DNA of 64,000 nucleotides from an uncultured Pirellulaceae bacterium (GTDB taxonomy: Bacteria; Planctomycetota; Planctomycetia; Pirellulales; Pirellulaceae), in contig CAKZVF010000065.1 in assembly GCA_937921995.1 (NCBI GenBank), positions 62,001 through 126,000 of the forward strand, in the 5' to 3' direction. The notes below the pieces were generated by a model. The model ran no database searches, had not been told where the DNA came from, and was given only the letters and a program-made list of their open reading frames with translations. This document shows positions 8,251 to 18,268 of this stretch, one piece after another. Both the position numbers and the translations under genes were made by a program. Positions within the stretch are counted from its first letter, which is position 1. Each line of letters starts with the position of its first letter.

Positions 8251-9408
8251 ATGCGCGAAATTTCGCTTATCACTGGCCAGCTGCATCGCGCGATCTACAA
8301 TCTCAACGATGAAGCGCGTCGCACGGCCAATCAGAAGTTCGAAAGCGGTCTGATTTCCGCGCCGGAGCGCAGTCTCAAAAAAGCCTTTGATCAGTTCCGC
8401 GATTCGTTGAGAAACGGCGATTCGCAGGTCCGACGCCGGACGGCAGCGCTCCTGGTGACGCTGATTCGGTCGTTTGAGCAAATCGTCCCTGCGCTGCAGC
8501 CAGATATTCTGGAGATGATCGAAGTCGGTTTGGCGGACGACGATCCGCTGGTGCGCGAGGCGACGGTGGAAAGCTACAGCTTGCTGCTGGAGAAGATTGA
8601 TGAACACAAACTCTCCAGCGACATGCCTGCTGATGACGTTCCCGCCGGAGATGACAAAGAGGTTTGCGATTATTCGATCGAAGCGCTGAATCGCATTTTG
8701 CAGATAGCAATCTCAGATCCTGCCGAAATTGTACGTGAGGCGGCGGCCGTCGGGGTTGCGGTCCAGAAATCCGAAGCCGTACAAAATGCCGGCATCAATT
8801 TTTTGCTTGAACATGTCAACGATCGGCGGTATCGCTTCGCGTGTCGGAGTATTGCTTCGCTGGCCGAGTTTCCTGCGTTGCAATCGCGGTACATTGATCC
8901 GCTGAATGGTTTTCTCAATGATGGCGATCGTCGATTTCGCCACGCTGCGCTAGCGTCGGCGCTGCGCCTGGCGAAACTTGAATCTCTGCCGCAGGCATTG
9001 TTGCCCAACGTCACGCGCCGGATGTTCGATAGCGAACCCGCAATCGCCGCGGCCGCCAATAAAGTCGTGCAAACGGCGATCGTGGCGATCGCGCGGACCC
9101 GTCCTTCCATTGGTGAATTTCTCACCGAGTGTTTATGGTTGGCGAAACAGGAAGCGCCCGATCAGCATCTGCCGGCAATCTTTGAAACGAATTTGGTGCG
9201 TGAGAATTTTGCGTCGTGTCAAAAACTTTGCAGCGATCGGCTGGCTTGGCTGCGTCAGAAAAAGTCGGTAGCAGCGCCGGCGACAACCGATGATGGTGAT
9301 TCCGACATGAGCGGCCTTTTGAACGTGGCTGATGAGTTGGTGGCGCTGGATGGTCGTTCAGCGATCGGTTGGATGACAGCGGCGTTTATTCGAACGGCCG
9401 CGGAGTAA
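8251..9408 (+). CDS. HEAT-repeat-like helical protein
   Basis: This protein of about 385 residues is almost entirely amphipathic helix. Repeating blocks of about 40 residues resemble HEAT/armadillo repeats, for example SQVRRRTAALLVTLIRSFEQ and DPLVREATVESYSLLLEK. The family usually acts as a protein-binding scaffold; no partner can be named here. It has no signal peptide, so it is probably cytoplasmic. The ORF track begins at a TTG at 8224. I prefer the ATG at 8251 (MREISLITGQLHRAIY), which starts the first helix. The next gene begins 49 bp downstream on the same strand. Confidence 0.7.
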   Translation: MREISLITGQLHRAIYNLNDEARRTANQKFESGLISAPERSLKKAFDQFRDSLRNGDSQVRRRTAALLVTLIRSFEQIVPALQPDILEMIEVGLADDDPLVREATVESYSLLLEKIDEHKLSSDMPADDVPAGDDKEVCDYSIEALNRILQIAISDPAEIVREAAAVGVAVQKSEAVQNAGINFLLEHVNDRRYRFACRSIASLAEFPALQSRYIDPLNGFLNDGDRRFRHAALASALRLAKLESLPQALLPNVTRRMFDSEPAIAAAANKVVQTAIVAIARTRPSIGEFLTECLWLAKQEAPDQHLPAIFETNLVRENFASCQKLCSDRLAWLRQKKSVAAPATTDDGDSDMSGLLNVADELVALDGRSAIGWMTAAFIRTAAE

Positions 9409-9457
9409 TTTTGATTCGAAGTGTATTTCATTTTTTTCCGCAGAGTGAAACCTTTTT

Positions 9458-10684
9458 ATGGCCGATAACACTCAACCTCCCAATGCACTCTGCGTCGGCA
9501 CAGGTGAATATAGCACCGGTTACGTTGGCGGGCAGGCCAGCGCGTCGGACAAAAGCGCTGGTGTGGTTGGGCTGAGCCTCTTCGACCAACGTGCTCTGGG
9601 GCAGTTGAATCGCGTTCTGCTTGCGGGAACCAACGGCACCAAATTTCCTGGCATTCGCGAGCACCTCAAAACGGTGATCGACGGCACCTACCGCAACGTG
9701 TCGTCCGAATTCGAAAGTTTCCCCTCGGACGACTGTGCCCGAGATGTGACGGCTTATTTGACCGCGATGGACAGTCTCGACCCCGGCGATTGCGTGTTGA
9801 TCTTTACGCCCGACGACACTCATTTTGAAATTGCGATGGCGGCAATTGAACGATCGTTGCATGTGCTGGTTGCCAAACCGATCGTGAAAACGGTCGACCA
9901 GCATCGACGCCTCATAGACGCCGCGGCTGCTAAGGGTGTGATTGTGGCGATGGAGGTTCATAAACGTTGGGATCCGATTTATGCCGATGCGCGCGATCGG
10001 ATTCGGGCTTTGGGCGATTTCAGTTTCTTTAATTCTTACATGAGCCAGCCGAAATCTCAGTTGGAGACGTTCCGCGCGTGGGCGGGCAAGTCCAGCGATA
10101 TCAGCTATTACCTGAATGCTCATCATATTGATTTTCACAATTGGTCGGTGGGCGGATTGGCGGTGCCCGTCAGTGTTTCGGCAATCGCCGCTACGGGAGT
10201 GGCTCATGCGATCGAGATTCCTGCGGAGGACACGATCAGTCTTTTGGTGCAATGGAAAAATGTCGCCAGCGGAAATCTCGGCGTGGCGATTTATACGGCG
10301 TCGTGGATCGCACCGACCAGTGACGTGCACTCGCAGCAACGTTTTCACTACATGGGGCAAGACGGCGAGATCCAAATTGATCAAGCGCATCGTGGCTATC
10401 AGATGGCCACCGACGATGCCGGATACAGTTCACCAAATCCGTTGTTCATGAAGTATCGGCCCAACGCCGAGGGTGATTTTGCGGGGCAAGCGGGTTACGG
10501 GTACCAGAGCATTGCGGCTTTCGTTGCTGCGGTGCGGTCGATACACGCGGGTAAGACAACGGCTGCCGATTGGGAGCATCGTTTGGCATCTGCCAAACAA
10601 ACATTGCCGGTGACTCAAATTTTAGAAGCCGGGCGAAAGAGTTTGGAAGTTTGCGGAAAGACGGTTGAGATTGAACACGCGTGA
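9458..10684 (+). CDS. Gfo/Idh/MocA-family NAD(P)-dependent oxidoreductase
   Basis: This 408-residue protein matches the glucose-fructose oxidoreductase/inositol dehydrogenase family, whose members oxidise or reduce sugars and cyclitols with NAD(P). The N-terminal Rossmann region has a glycine motif (CVGTGEYSTGYVGG). It continues with VLIFTPDDTHFEIAMAAIERSLHVLVAKP, whose Lys-Pro is the typical catalytic lysine motif (E/A-K-P). The C-terminal sheet domain contains AHHIDFHNW with conserved histidines near the substrate site. The insertion between the Gly motif and the TPDDTH strand (about 70 residues) is longer than usual. Substrate is unknown. A CGATGCT/AGCATCG hairpin at 10692-10713 follows the stop but has no T-run. 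Confidence 0.88.
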   Translation: MADNTQPPNALCVGTGEYSTGYVGGQASASDKSAGVVGLSLFDQRALGQLNRVLLAGTNGTKFPGIREHLKTVIDGTYRNVSSEFESFPSDDCARDVTAYLTAMDSLDPGDCVLIFTPDDTHFEIAMAAIERSLHVLVAKPIVKTVDQHRRLIDAAAAKGVIVAMEVHKRWDPIYADARDRIRALGDFSFFNSYMSQPKSQLETFRAWAGKSSDISYYLNAHHIDFHNWSVGGLAVPVSVSAIAATGVAHAIEIPAEDTISLLVQWKNVASGNLGVAIYTASWIAPTSDVHSQQRFHYMGQDGEIQIDQAHRGYQMATDDAGYSSPNPLFMKYRPNAEGDFAGQAGYGYQSIAAFVAAVRSIHAGKTTAADWEHRLASAKQTLPVTQILEAGRKSLEVCGKTVEIEHA

Positions 10685-10888
10685 GTGATGACGATGCTCG
10701 GTGAGTAGCATCGCGCCGAACTTTCGAGTCCGATGCAACTACCGAAAGAGACGACGATTAAGGACCGCAAATGGACGTTAATGAAGTAGCTGGAATTTAT
10801 TTGCGTTTAAAGCTCTTCGATCAAAGGTGTTCAAGATCTGTCGATTGATAAAACGGGTGGCGATGAGCGAGACCTATCTGAGCGAACA

Positions 10889-13800
10889 CTACTTCTTCTG
10901 CATCTCCAGCTTCGTCATTCGCACTTCTTCTTTACCCAGTTCCTTACGTTTCTTCTCCGCTTCGATCGCTTGTTCGGTCAAACTTTCGAAATCAGTGGCT
11001 AACTGTGGTACCACCGGAGCCGGCAAAACCTCTTTTTTCAAACGTTTAAAAGAACTGCCGTCGTTCAGCGCTGCAACTGGTTGAGGCGCTGTTGTAACGT
11101 CTCCCAGATGAAACCGCGCTCTCAAGGCCGATACTTGCAATTCGATGGATTGTTTTGGATCATCATCAGAACCGGAATAGCAGATGACGCGGTAGAAGAC
11201 GTTATCACGTACAGCAACGGTGAAAAGTTCGTTCGCCTTGAGTTTCCCCGATTTCAAATCTACCATCGCAACTTGAATTCGGTTTTGGGGTCTTTGCGAT
11301 TGATAGACGTTCTTTCGTATCAAAAACAAAAACGGAGAATCCCATGGCAAACTTTCCAGCTGTTGGAATTGTTGTACCGGAATCGGATACTTCCAAACGG
11401 CTTGGCCTGTGGCGGCGTCAAGCGCGACGATGTGTCCTTTGATAAATGCGTTGCTTTTTTGAATAGGCTGAAACGCTATGCGTCTGCCATCTTGAGACAC
11501 TGGTTGCTGCTGGGACCGCGAATAGACCGTTACGACGTACAGCCCGTTAAATTTATCAACCGTGATTGACGAGACGACGCTCTTGGCGAGTTCGGGGATG
11601 CTGGTTTCGAACTTGAGTTCGCCCGACCGCATGTCCATCATCGAAAATACGCCGTCACCCGAGAGCACCAACAAATTGTCTTGGTCAACCAAGGCTGGTT
11701 TTGCGGAGACGACATCTTTTGTCCAAAGTACTTTTTGTTGGTTGAAGTCAAACAGGTTTAGTTCGTCCGTCTTGTTTTTACTGCTGATGGGTTGAGTGCC
11801 AAATATTGCGTCCACCGCGTCGTCTTCATTAGACGCGTTTGGCTCTGTTTCTTTGTCCGTGCGGAACAGTTGAAGGTCCTTGGAGAACACAGAAGCATAT
11901 CTCAATTTGATATCCATTTTCCCACAGGCCAACAGGCGACCGACCATGGGATCAATTTTGTCATGGGAGCGTGGTTGAGTCCGACTCCAAAGAGTTATCG
12001 ATTGGTCACCCTCGAGCAACGTCAACCTGGACGAAACTCGACTTCGTTGCCACAACACCTCTCCTGTGAAAGGACTCAGGCTCATCAACATCCCGTCACT
12101 TTTCACGGCGATGCCCTGCCTATTCCCGTCGGTGAGTCCGCTGGAGGAACACTCCACATTGTCGGCGTACCAAAGCAGTGCGGCCTTGCCGCGAATAAAC
12201 TTCTCCCAGTCGATTGCGAATATCTCGCTGGCGAATTTTTCATTTTCGATACAAAGCAGCAACAGCGATCTGTGCAGGAAGATTCTTCCTTTGGCCCCCT
12301 GTTTGGTCCCCAGGAAATTGCCGTCAGGATCTAAGTAAATTTTGTGCACGAGCCGACCTAAGCGATCGTACATTTGAAATTCACGAAATTCGTCGATGTA
12401 TCGGAAGCTGAGCGTGTTGAGTTCGGGCTGATCTGTCGAAACGATCTCGCAGAAGTGCTGGGTGCTGATGAAGTAGTTGCTTAGTTTCTCCTGTTCCATA
12501 GAAGTAACATCGCGCGACCAGTCGGCGCTGATTTCATCTGTTCGCAATATTTTTCCATCCCTGGAATTGTTTGATTGGATCTCATAAAGGTCCGGTGCAA
12601 GAATCGAACGCTCGGCCGATCGCACGGTCTGAAGCTTGGCGATGGTGTCTTTTAGCAGTTCAATTTCGTCGCGACCGCAGCCTGTGTCTACCATCTTTGC
12701 CAGCATCGCTTCCGCCCGCGGCAAAACGCCTTGGGTCGTGTCGCTGGTCGAACCTTCACCGCTGGTGTCAACGTCGGCGTTTTCAAACGCGTCTTCCATC
12801 AAACTGTTGGCTCGTACGTAGTCGCCCGCCGCCAGCAGCCGAGCCGCGGTTTCCATCACAATGCCTTCTTCCAGCGCCTGTCCGGGAAACAGTCGCATGC
12901 GATCGTGGCGTAACGTTAGCGGGTCATTTTGGAACGACTTTAGATGTTTGGCGACAGCACTGCGATACATTTGCTGCGATTGTGCGTCGCTGGATTGGTA
13001 GACGTCGTTCAGTTTCCAGCGTAACCACTGCGCTAACGTCATTGTCAGTTCGGCGTTGGATGAATCTTTTGCCAGTGATTCGGCTTGGTCGACCGAGGCC
13101 GCGATCATCATGATGCTGTTCTCATCATCAATTTTCTGGGCGGCGGATTTAATCGAGGCAGTTTTGGTCGAAGTGGACGTGAGGTCCATCGTCTGTGCGA
13201 TGGTGAGTAAAGTTTCGAAGGATTCTTCTAAACGATTCAATTTCATCAACCCCTTCACCTTGCCTTGCAGCAGGCGATGGAGATCCTGTTTCTGGAACAA
13301 GTTCTGGTAGCGGTCCGAAACGCGCTCCGCCCGCGCAAAATCGACGTTGATCAAATGCGTCAACGCCTGCACAAGCACGCCGGCGTAATTGGAGTTGGGG
13401 AACAGATCGTAAGCACGGCTGATCGCCTCCACGGATTGGGCGTATTCGCCGTCAAGCAAATGTAGCTGAGCCTTAATCGCCAATCGAGAATGATCGTCCG
13501 AGGGCGTTTCTGTTTCCTGAGCCAGCATCAGGCGACTGGGTTCATCACGTGGATAGGCCGTAAGGTGGTCCGCGCCGTGAGAGATCACATCGCCGCGGTA
13601 GCTGATCAAGTTCCCCAGTATCTTTTCGGTGATCACAGCGCCATCAATTTCGCCGGTGGCAATGTCGATACGCAGGACTTTCTTTGACGTGGTGGGGATG
13701 AAGCAGTGGTTGCCGCTGACGTATCCTCGACCGCTGACAATCCCATAGTCTCTCAAACGTGTTTCCCACGCCTTTTCGCCCGTTGACAGTTCAATCGCTT

Positions 13801-15844
13801 TCAAACGATCAGAATAAGTGATAACAATTTTGCCATCACGCACCGTTTCGATGTGCATGGGTTTGTAAGATCTGCGCGATGTTGTTCTTCGCAGGTTGTC
13901 CCACACCGAATCGCCTGTCTGAAGATTCAAACAATAGACTTCGGAAGAATTAATCGGTGAGTAGAGGACCACACCGCCGGCCAAGGTGACGGTCGCGTCT
14001 CGCCATGTCATATCCCATTTTTCCACTTGATCGGCCAGATCAACCCGCGCTGATTTGGGTTTGCCAAATTGAAATCCCCAGCTGAGTGATTGGGTCGCTA
14101 AATCGACCGCGACAATTGCGTCCAGACCTGTTGGGCAAACGAGAACGCCGTTGGCATGCGAAGGAGTCGCGCCGGCCAGACGTCGCAAACGGTCCTCGCG
14201 AAAGCTGACCGATTCTTCGGTGGAAGCCAAGTCGCGTGCCCATTGAAGTCGGCCAGTTTCTACGTCCAGAACGACCAGCCGGACGCTTTGATCTTGCAGA
14301 CAGATCGCGTAAAGGCGGTCGCCGATGGGTAAAGGAGCGCCGAGGAAAAACGTTTTGGCTAGTTTCGGTTCATCCAATCCCGATTCGCCCCCGACCTCCC
14401 ACTGCAACGCGCCTTGCTGTTTTAGGTCGAGTGAGTTGAGTTCGTTGTATCGACGTAGATCGGTCGGCTCATCATAGAACTGCTGTGGGTAACCTCGCCA
14501 ATCGTCACGGTCGGTTGAAATGCCTGGGTTGGGGATCAGGAAAATTGACTTCCCGTCGCTTGATATCTGGCCGTACAGCGTGTCCAACCAGAGGCGTTCG
14601 CGCAATTTGTCTTGGTGCAGTTTGCGCGAGGGACGCTCAAGAGAATCTTTGGCTTGTTCTGCGCCTGAGCGAAACATGTTCGCCGGTGGATAACTCCAAA
14701 TGCGTTTCCCATTATCGGCATCGACCCCGAACATTCTGTTTTCGGTCCGAATCACCAGCGTTTTCCCAATCGCCAACGGGTGGACTTTGGGCATCGGAGA
14801 GATTTTGGATTGAATCAACTTCTGCCGATCTTCTAAGATGCCCTCTTCATCGACGGGATCGGTCACCGTCCGGATTGACCAGCGCGGGCTGTGCAGCGGA
14901 TAACCGGAACCGCTTTGGGCATTGCGTTGGGGATTGCCGCGAAAGACCAGCCACTGATTGACGATTGAGTGAGACTCAAGCGGCGTCGAAGCGACGATTT
15001 GTTTTAGCCAATTCTGCAGCGATGAATTTTGGTCCGAACTCGTCTTGGTAGAAAACAGTGGTTTTTCACCTTCGATGATCGAATTGTTTAGCAGCGAAGC
15101 GTCTGCGTCGAACAGAGGAACGGTCTTGCCATAGAATCGAACCTGAGCGTCGCCATTTTTCTCTTTCAACGCCTTCAGCAATTCGGCGCTCCGGTCGTTG
15201 GATCCGTTCAAAGCCCAACTGACGGCTGCCAACAGCGTCGCCTCGGGATCAAAACGGCGACTGCCTTGCGGTTGCAGAGCGACCTTTTCAAACGCGACAG
15301 CTGCCATGACCGCGCGGCCCTCGGCCAAATGATTGTGGCCGACCAACATGGTTGCCTCTAATCCGGCACGTGTGTGGAAATACAACCTGCTGGTCATCGC
15401 AATCGTTTGCGTGTCGTTGGCTTGGATCGCCTTTTGCAGCATCACCTTCGCCTTGACGCCGTACTTCTCTTCGTAGCTTGTGCGTTTCTCCAGAGGGATC
15501 TGGCCAAGCAACTGTTCGGCTTTTTGGCGGAGACTGATCGCGTGGGTTGTGTTGCCTTTTTGTTTCCCGTCGGGAATCAGATACTCGTTCAACATCGAAT
15601 CGGCCAACAATTCTCCCAGCAACGCGGTGGCTTGTTGGAAGTCACCGTCCTCAATCGCCTTTTCCGCGATCTTCAGCGGACGCGTCGATTCGCGCGGAGC
15701 GATCGCAAACACGGTGCTTGTGTCGTTTCTTAGGTTGCCCAGCGCCAGTTGAGCCGCTGCGGGCGTGAGGCAACCTATGGCAACAAAAGCCAATGCGAAG
15801 GCTGCGATCAACGTAGACCGTATGGTCGTCGAGTAAAAAGTCAT
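10889..15844 (-). CDS. Giant secreted PQQ-like beta-propeller and TPR protein
   Basis: This exported protein of 1651 residues has an N-terminal signal peptide (STLIAAFALAFVAIGCLTPAAAQ). Residues to about 300 are helical and TPR-like. Residues about 310-860 form a first PQQ-type propeller with repeated blade motifs such as GKRIWSYP, GRLQWARDL, GDSVWDNL and GEKAWETR. A second helical TPR stretch follows to about 1150. A second propeller region comes next (GEVLWQRSR, QQKVLWTKD, GQAVWKYP). BamB-type and PQQ-dehydrogenase propellers share these W-motif blades; no dehydrogenase catalytic residues were recognised, so a scaffold or assembly role is more likely. It starts 6 bp after the stop of ylqF and is probably co-transcribed with it. 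The C-terminus is rich in Lys/Glu. Confidence 0.85.
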   Translation of the reverse strand: MTFYSTTIRSTLIAAFALAFVAIGCLTPAAAQLALGNLRNDTSTVFAIAPRESTRPLKIAEKAIEDGDFQQATALLGELLADSMLNEYLIPDGKQKGNTTHAISLRQKAEQLLGQIPLEKRTSYEEKYGVKAKVMLQKAIQANDTQTIAMTSRLYFHTRAGLEATMLVGHNHLAEGRAVMAAVAFEKVALQPQGSRRFDPEATLLAAVSWALNGSNDRSAELLKALKEKNGDAQVRFYGKTVPLFDADASLLNNSIIEGEKPLFSTKTSSDQNSSLQNWLKQIVASTPLESHSIVNQWLVFRGNPQRNAQSGSGYPLHSPRWSIRTVTDPVDEEGILEDRQKLIQSKISPMPKVHPLAIGKTLVIRTENRMFGVDADNGKRIWSYPPANMFRSGAEQAKDSLERPSRKLHQDKLRERLWLDTLYGQISSDGKSIFLIPNPGISTDRDDWRGYPQQFYDEPTDLRRYNELNSLDLKQQGALQWEVGGESGLDEPKLAKTFFLGAPLPIGDRLYAICLQDQSVRLVVLDVETGRLQWARDLASTEESVSFREDRLRRLAGATPSHANGVLVCPTGLDAIVAVDLATQSLSWGFQFGKPKSARVDLADQVEKWDMTWRDATVTLAGGVVLYSPINSSEVYCLNLQTGDSVWDNLRRTTSRRSYKPMHIETVRDGKIVITYSDRLKAIELSTGEKAWETRLRDYGIVSGRGYVSGNHCFIPTTSKKVLRIDIATGEIDGAVITEKILGNLISYRGDVISHGADHLTAYPRDEPSRLMLAQETETPSDDHSRLAIKAQLHLLDGEYAQSVEAISRAYDLFPNSNYAGVLVQALTHLINVDFARAERVSDRYQNLFQKQDLHRLLQGKVKGLMKLNRLEESFETLLTIAQTMDLTSTSTKTASIKSAAQKIDDENSIMMIAASVDQAESLAKDSSNAELTMTLAQWLRWKLNDVYQSSDAQSQQMYRSAVAKHLKSFQNDPLTLRHDRMRLFPGQALEEGIVMETAARLLAAGDYVRANSLMEDAFENADVDTSGEGSTSDTTQGVLPRAEAMLAKMVDTGCGRDEIELLKDTIAKLQTVRSAERSILAPDLYEIQSNNSRDGKILRTDEISADWSRDVTSMEQEKLSNYFISTQHFCEIVSTDQPELNTLSFRYIDEFREFQMYDRLGRLVHKIYLDPDGNFLGTKQGAKGRIFLHRSLLLLCIENEKFASEIFAIDWEKFIRGKAALLWYADNVECSSSGLTDGNRQGIAVKSDGMLMSLSPFTGEVLWQRSRVSSRLTLLEGDQSITLWSRTQPRSHDKIDPMVGRLLACGKMDIKLRYASVFSKDLQLFRTDKETEPNASNEDDAVDAIFGTQPISSKNKTDELNLFDFNQQKVLWTKDVVSAKPALVDQDNLLVLSGDGVFSMMDMRSGELKFETSIPELAKSVVSSITVDKFNGLYVVTVYSRSQQQPVSQDGRRIAFQPIQKSNAFIKGHIVALDAATGQAVWKYPIPVQQFQQLESLPWDSPFLFLIRKNVYQSQRPQNRIQVAMVDLKSGKLKANELFTVAVRDNVFYRVICYSGSDDDPKQSIELQVSALRARFHLGDVTTAPQPVAALNDGSSFKRLKKEVLPAPVVPQLATDFESLTEQAIEAEKKRKELGKEEVRMTKLEMQKK

Positions 15845-15850
15845 CTTCGG

Positions 15851-16816
15851 TTAATCCTTACGCTTGAACTTACCCTTTGACGCGGCACGATCGGATTTGC
15901 GTTTGGCCCGTCGAATCTCTTTTCGACTGGCCTTCCTTTCCGCTTTGGCGGCCGACGTGATGGCGACCTGCTTCTTCTCCTCGATCATCATCTCGGGCGT
16001 TTCGAGCGTTACTAAACCAATTTTCCCCGATCGAAAATCGGTAAGCAAAATACGCGCCGTGCGGTCCCAATCCACGATGCCGCCTTTGCCCAAGCACCCG
16101 CGTTTCTTTCCGATTTCGTCCATCAGTTCGATGATGTTGGGCGAAACCTCGTCCAGTTTGTAACGCTCCTTGAGCAATTCCGGATAGGCCGCGGTTAAAT
16201 ACTTACCCAAAAAGAATCCCACCTCCGCATAGTCCATCGCGGTGTCTTTGATCGAACCGATCGCGGCCAACCGCGATCCGCTGTTGGGGTTTTCGACGTT
16301 AGGCCACATCACGCCGGGCGTATCCAAGAGACTGACGCCGTCGCCGATGTTGATTCGTTGCTGGCCTTTGGTGACGGCCGGTTCGTTGCCGGTCTTGGCC
16401 ACCGGTTTGCCGGCGAGTGTATTGATCAGCGTTGACTTTCCGACGTTAGGTATGCCGACGATCATCGCCATAATGGGGCGACCAGATTCTTTTTTGGCCG
16501 GCAAGATCTCGTGGCAAAGGTCCTTGATCCGGAGAATCGAAGCCGGGTTGGTGGTCGAGATGGCTTTGGCTTTGGTGTTGTGCTGGGTGTTGAGATACTG
16601 TTGCCATCGTTTGAGCAAGCTGACGTCGGCAAGGTCGCTTTTACTTAGCAGTTTCAGCACCGGTTTGCCGTCACGTAATTCGGCCAGCATGGGGTTTTCG
16701 CTGCTGTAGGGAATCCGCGCATCGAGCAGTTCGATGAATAGATCGACCTTGGGCTGAGCGGCTTTGATCTGCAGCCGCGCCTTGTGCATGTGTCCGGGGA
16801 ACCACTGAATTTGCAT
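15851..16816 (-). CDS. ylqF: Ribosome biogenesis GTPase YlqF/RbgA
   Basis: This 321-residue circularly permuted GTPase is needed for late large-subunit assembly in the bacteria where it has been studied. The G-motif order is permuted: LSKSDLAD (G4) comes first, then GIPNVGKSTLINTLAG (P-loop) and DTPGVMWP (G3). The N-terminus (IQWFPGHMHKARLQI) is the family signature. A lysine/arginine-rich tail of about 40 residues extends beyond the usual helical C-domain and may bind rRNA (inference). It is the upstream gene of a two-gene run with the giant propeller protein. Confidence 0.94.
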   Translation of the reverse strand: MQIQWFPGHMHKARLQIKAAQPKVDLFIELLDARIPYSSENPMLAELRDGKPVLKLLSKSDLADVSLLKRWQQYLNTQHNTKAKAISTTNPASILRIKDLCHEILPAKKESGRPIMAMIVGIPNVGKSTLINTLAGKPVAKTGNEPAVTKGQQRINIGDGVSLLDTPGVMWPNVENPNSGSRLAAIGSIKDTAMDYAEVGFFLGKYLTAAYPELLKERYKLDEVSPNIIELMDEIGKKRGCLGKGGIVDWDRTARILLTDFRSGKIGLVTLETPEMMIEEKKQVAITSAAKAERKASRKEIRRAKRKSDRAASKGKFKRKD

Positions 16817-16957
16817 CGTAAGCCGCGTTAGTTCAAAGGTGTCAGGAGACGGAAATGCGCCGAGCGATTATCAACCGGGAAAAGGGCGTCTCGCCTGTTC
16901 AGTTTAATCGCTGACGCGTAGGCCTCGTCCGGCGAGTTCCGGCATTGGCGGAATAAT

Positions 16958-17431
16958 TTACAAGAAGTCTTGCGACTGAGGGTCGTAACTGATGCCGTCA
17001 CAGGTTGCCGCGATCTTCTGCAGCACCAGCAACAGCCCGCCGGGGTCAAGAAATTCATCTTCGTTGTTGGCGTTTTTTTCCTCGAAATGAAACACATCGT
17101 AACGCGCCGTCGACTTCAGCATTTTCTTGAGCGTATCTTGTTCTCCGCCGTGCAAAGTCATGTGCCGAAGGTCATCGCCCAGCGTCTTCATTTGGTCGGC
17201 AACTTCATCGCCCGAAACAAAGGTCAAATCCATGCCCGAAAAATCAGCCGGCGATCTCACGGTGGCCGATACGAACTTGCCGTCGACTTCTTTGACATTC
17301 TCAACGACGTACCGCGGTCCAAGTTCGGCCAAAGCCGCCTCTACTGCCTTCGCCGTCGGCACGTTCTCTTCTTGGAGAAAAACGAAGAACGTATCGCAGT
17401 ACTCGTACAAACTATTTTCAAACAGAGACAT
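16958..17431 (-). CDS. Conserved hypothetical soluble protein
   Basis: This protein has about 157 residues if it starts at the ATG at 17431 (MSLFENSLYEYCDTFFVFL), which has GGAG six bases upstream. The track start at 17449 adds six residues and has no ribosome binding site. There is no signal peptide. The sequence suggests two alpha/beta halves and an acidic segment (FEEKNANNEDEFLDPGG). I do not recognise a family. It lies about 140 bp upstream of ylqF on the same strand. Confidence 0.65.
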   Translation of the reverse strand: MSLFENSLYEYCDTFFVFLQEENVPTAKAVEAALAELGPRYVVENVKEVDGKFVSATVRSPADFSGMDLTFVSGDEVADQMKTLGDDLRHMTLHGGEQDTLKKMLKSTARYDVFHFEEKNANNEDEFLDPGGLLLVLQKIAATCDGISYDPQSQDFL

Positions 17432-18268
17432 GACGAACTCCAACTGCATCTTAAAAACGGAGCTCTCGACGGGAGGCAGTCCTTGACACGAGAACTTGCG
17501 ACGAAAACCGCATTGGTATCGCCAAAGTATAACGATTTACGCCGGCTTTAGAAGCTGCTTGCAACAAAGTTCGCCCCATCGAGAAAGTCGCCGGTCAAAT
17601 AACGCATCGCACCAATACACCGCAAACCATGCCGTCGCCATTGGTCGCTGGTGAACCGTCAGGAGAACTGCAAAGTAGAAATTTGCGAACCAAGAGTTGA
17701 TTTGTGACGTAACACGGTCGCTTTCTGACTTTTTTGGAAGGATCCATGATGTCTGCAACCGCCAGCTTATTAGAAGTATTCTCTCAGTAAGATGATCCGC
17801 GTAAACCACGCGGCGTCCGTCACCCTTTTGCGGGCAGTGTGTCACTGACACTTCTGGGCATGCTTGCCCGAATTCGCGAGATGGAAGTCTTAGTTCGCTG
17901 GGCGACGGTTCACTGGGATTCGTTGCGCGATCCGCTGGGATCTGATCGCAATACGCCGCCCTGCGCCACGACCAGCTTTCTTTAAAAGATTGAGTCTATT
18001 GGCCGTCGATCGAAGGGATATCAGAAACTTTGGGGTCGTGACTGATCGAGTACTGGCGCGTGTTGTGGATGGGAGCTTTGGTTTGCGGGCATGTCTGACA
18101 GCTGCCGATGCGGCTCAGCAACAGACTGCCCATGAAACTTTTACTTTCTCACCTTGCTGGTTTAGCACAACCCAATGCCCCGAATGAAACAGGGATATCA
18201 ATTTTACCAGAGCACAGGCTACTTTTGCTGGTCTGCCTCCGGAGGCCGTGGCGAGACGTTCTTTTGCG
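17432..18268. other. Gene-poor stretch of about 840 bp with no supported gene
   Basis: All frames are broken; the longest ORF (17537-17851, minus) has no family resemblance and atypical composition. A perfect palindrome GTGTCACTGACAC sits at 17839-17851. I see no tRNA, no terminator with a T-run and no recognisable transposase remnant. It may be decayed coding sequence. Confidence 0.6.

Noticed and set aside
9428-10390. Minus-strand ORF of 320 aa
   Set aside because: It is antisense to the Gfo/Idh/MocA gene and has His/Arg-rich composition.
10692-10713. Hairpin CGATGCT/AGCATCG after the Gfo/Idh/MocA gene
   Set aside because: It has no T-run, so it is not called as a terminator.
17537-17851. 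Minus-strand ORF of 104 aa in the gene-poor stretch
   Set aside because: It has no signal, no family resemblance and no ribosome binding site.
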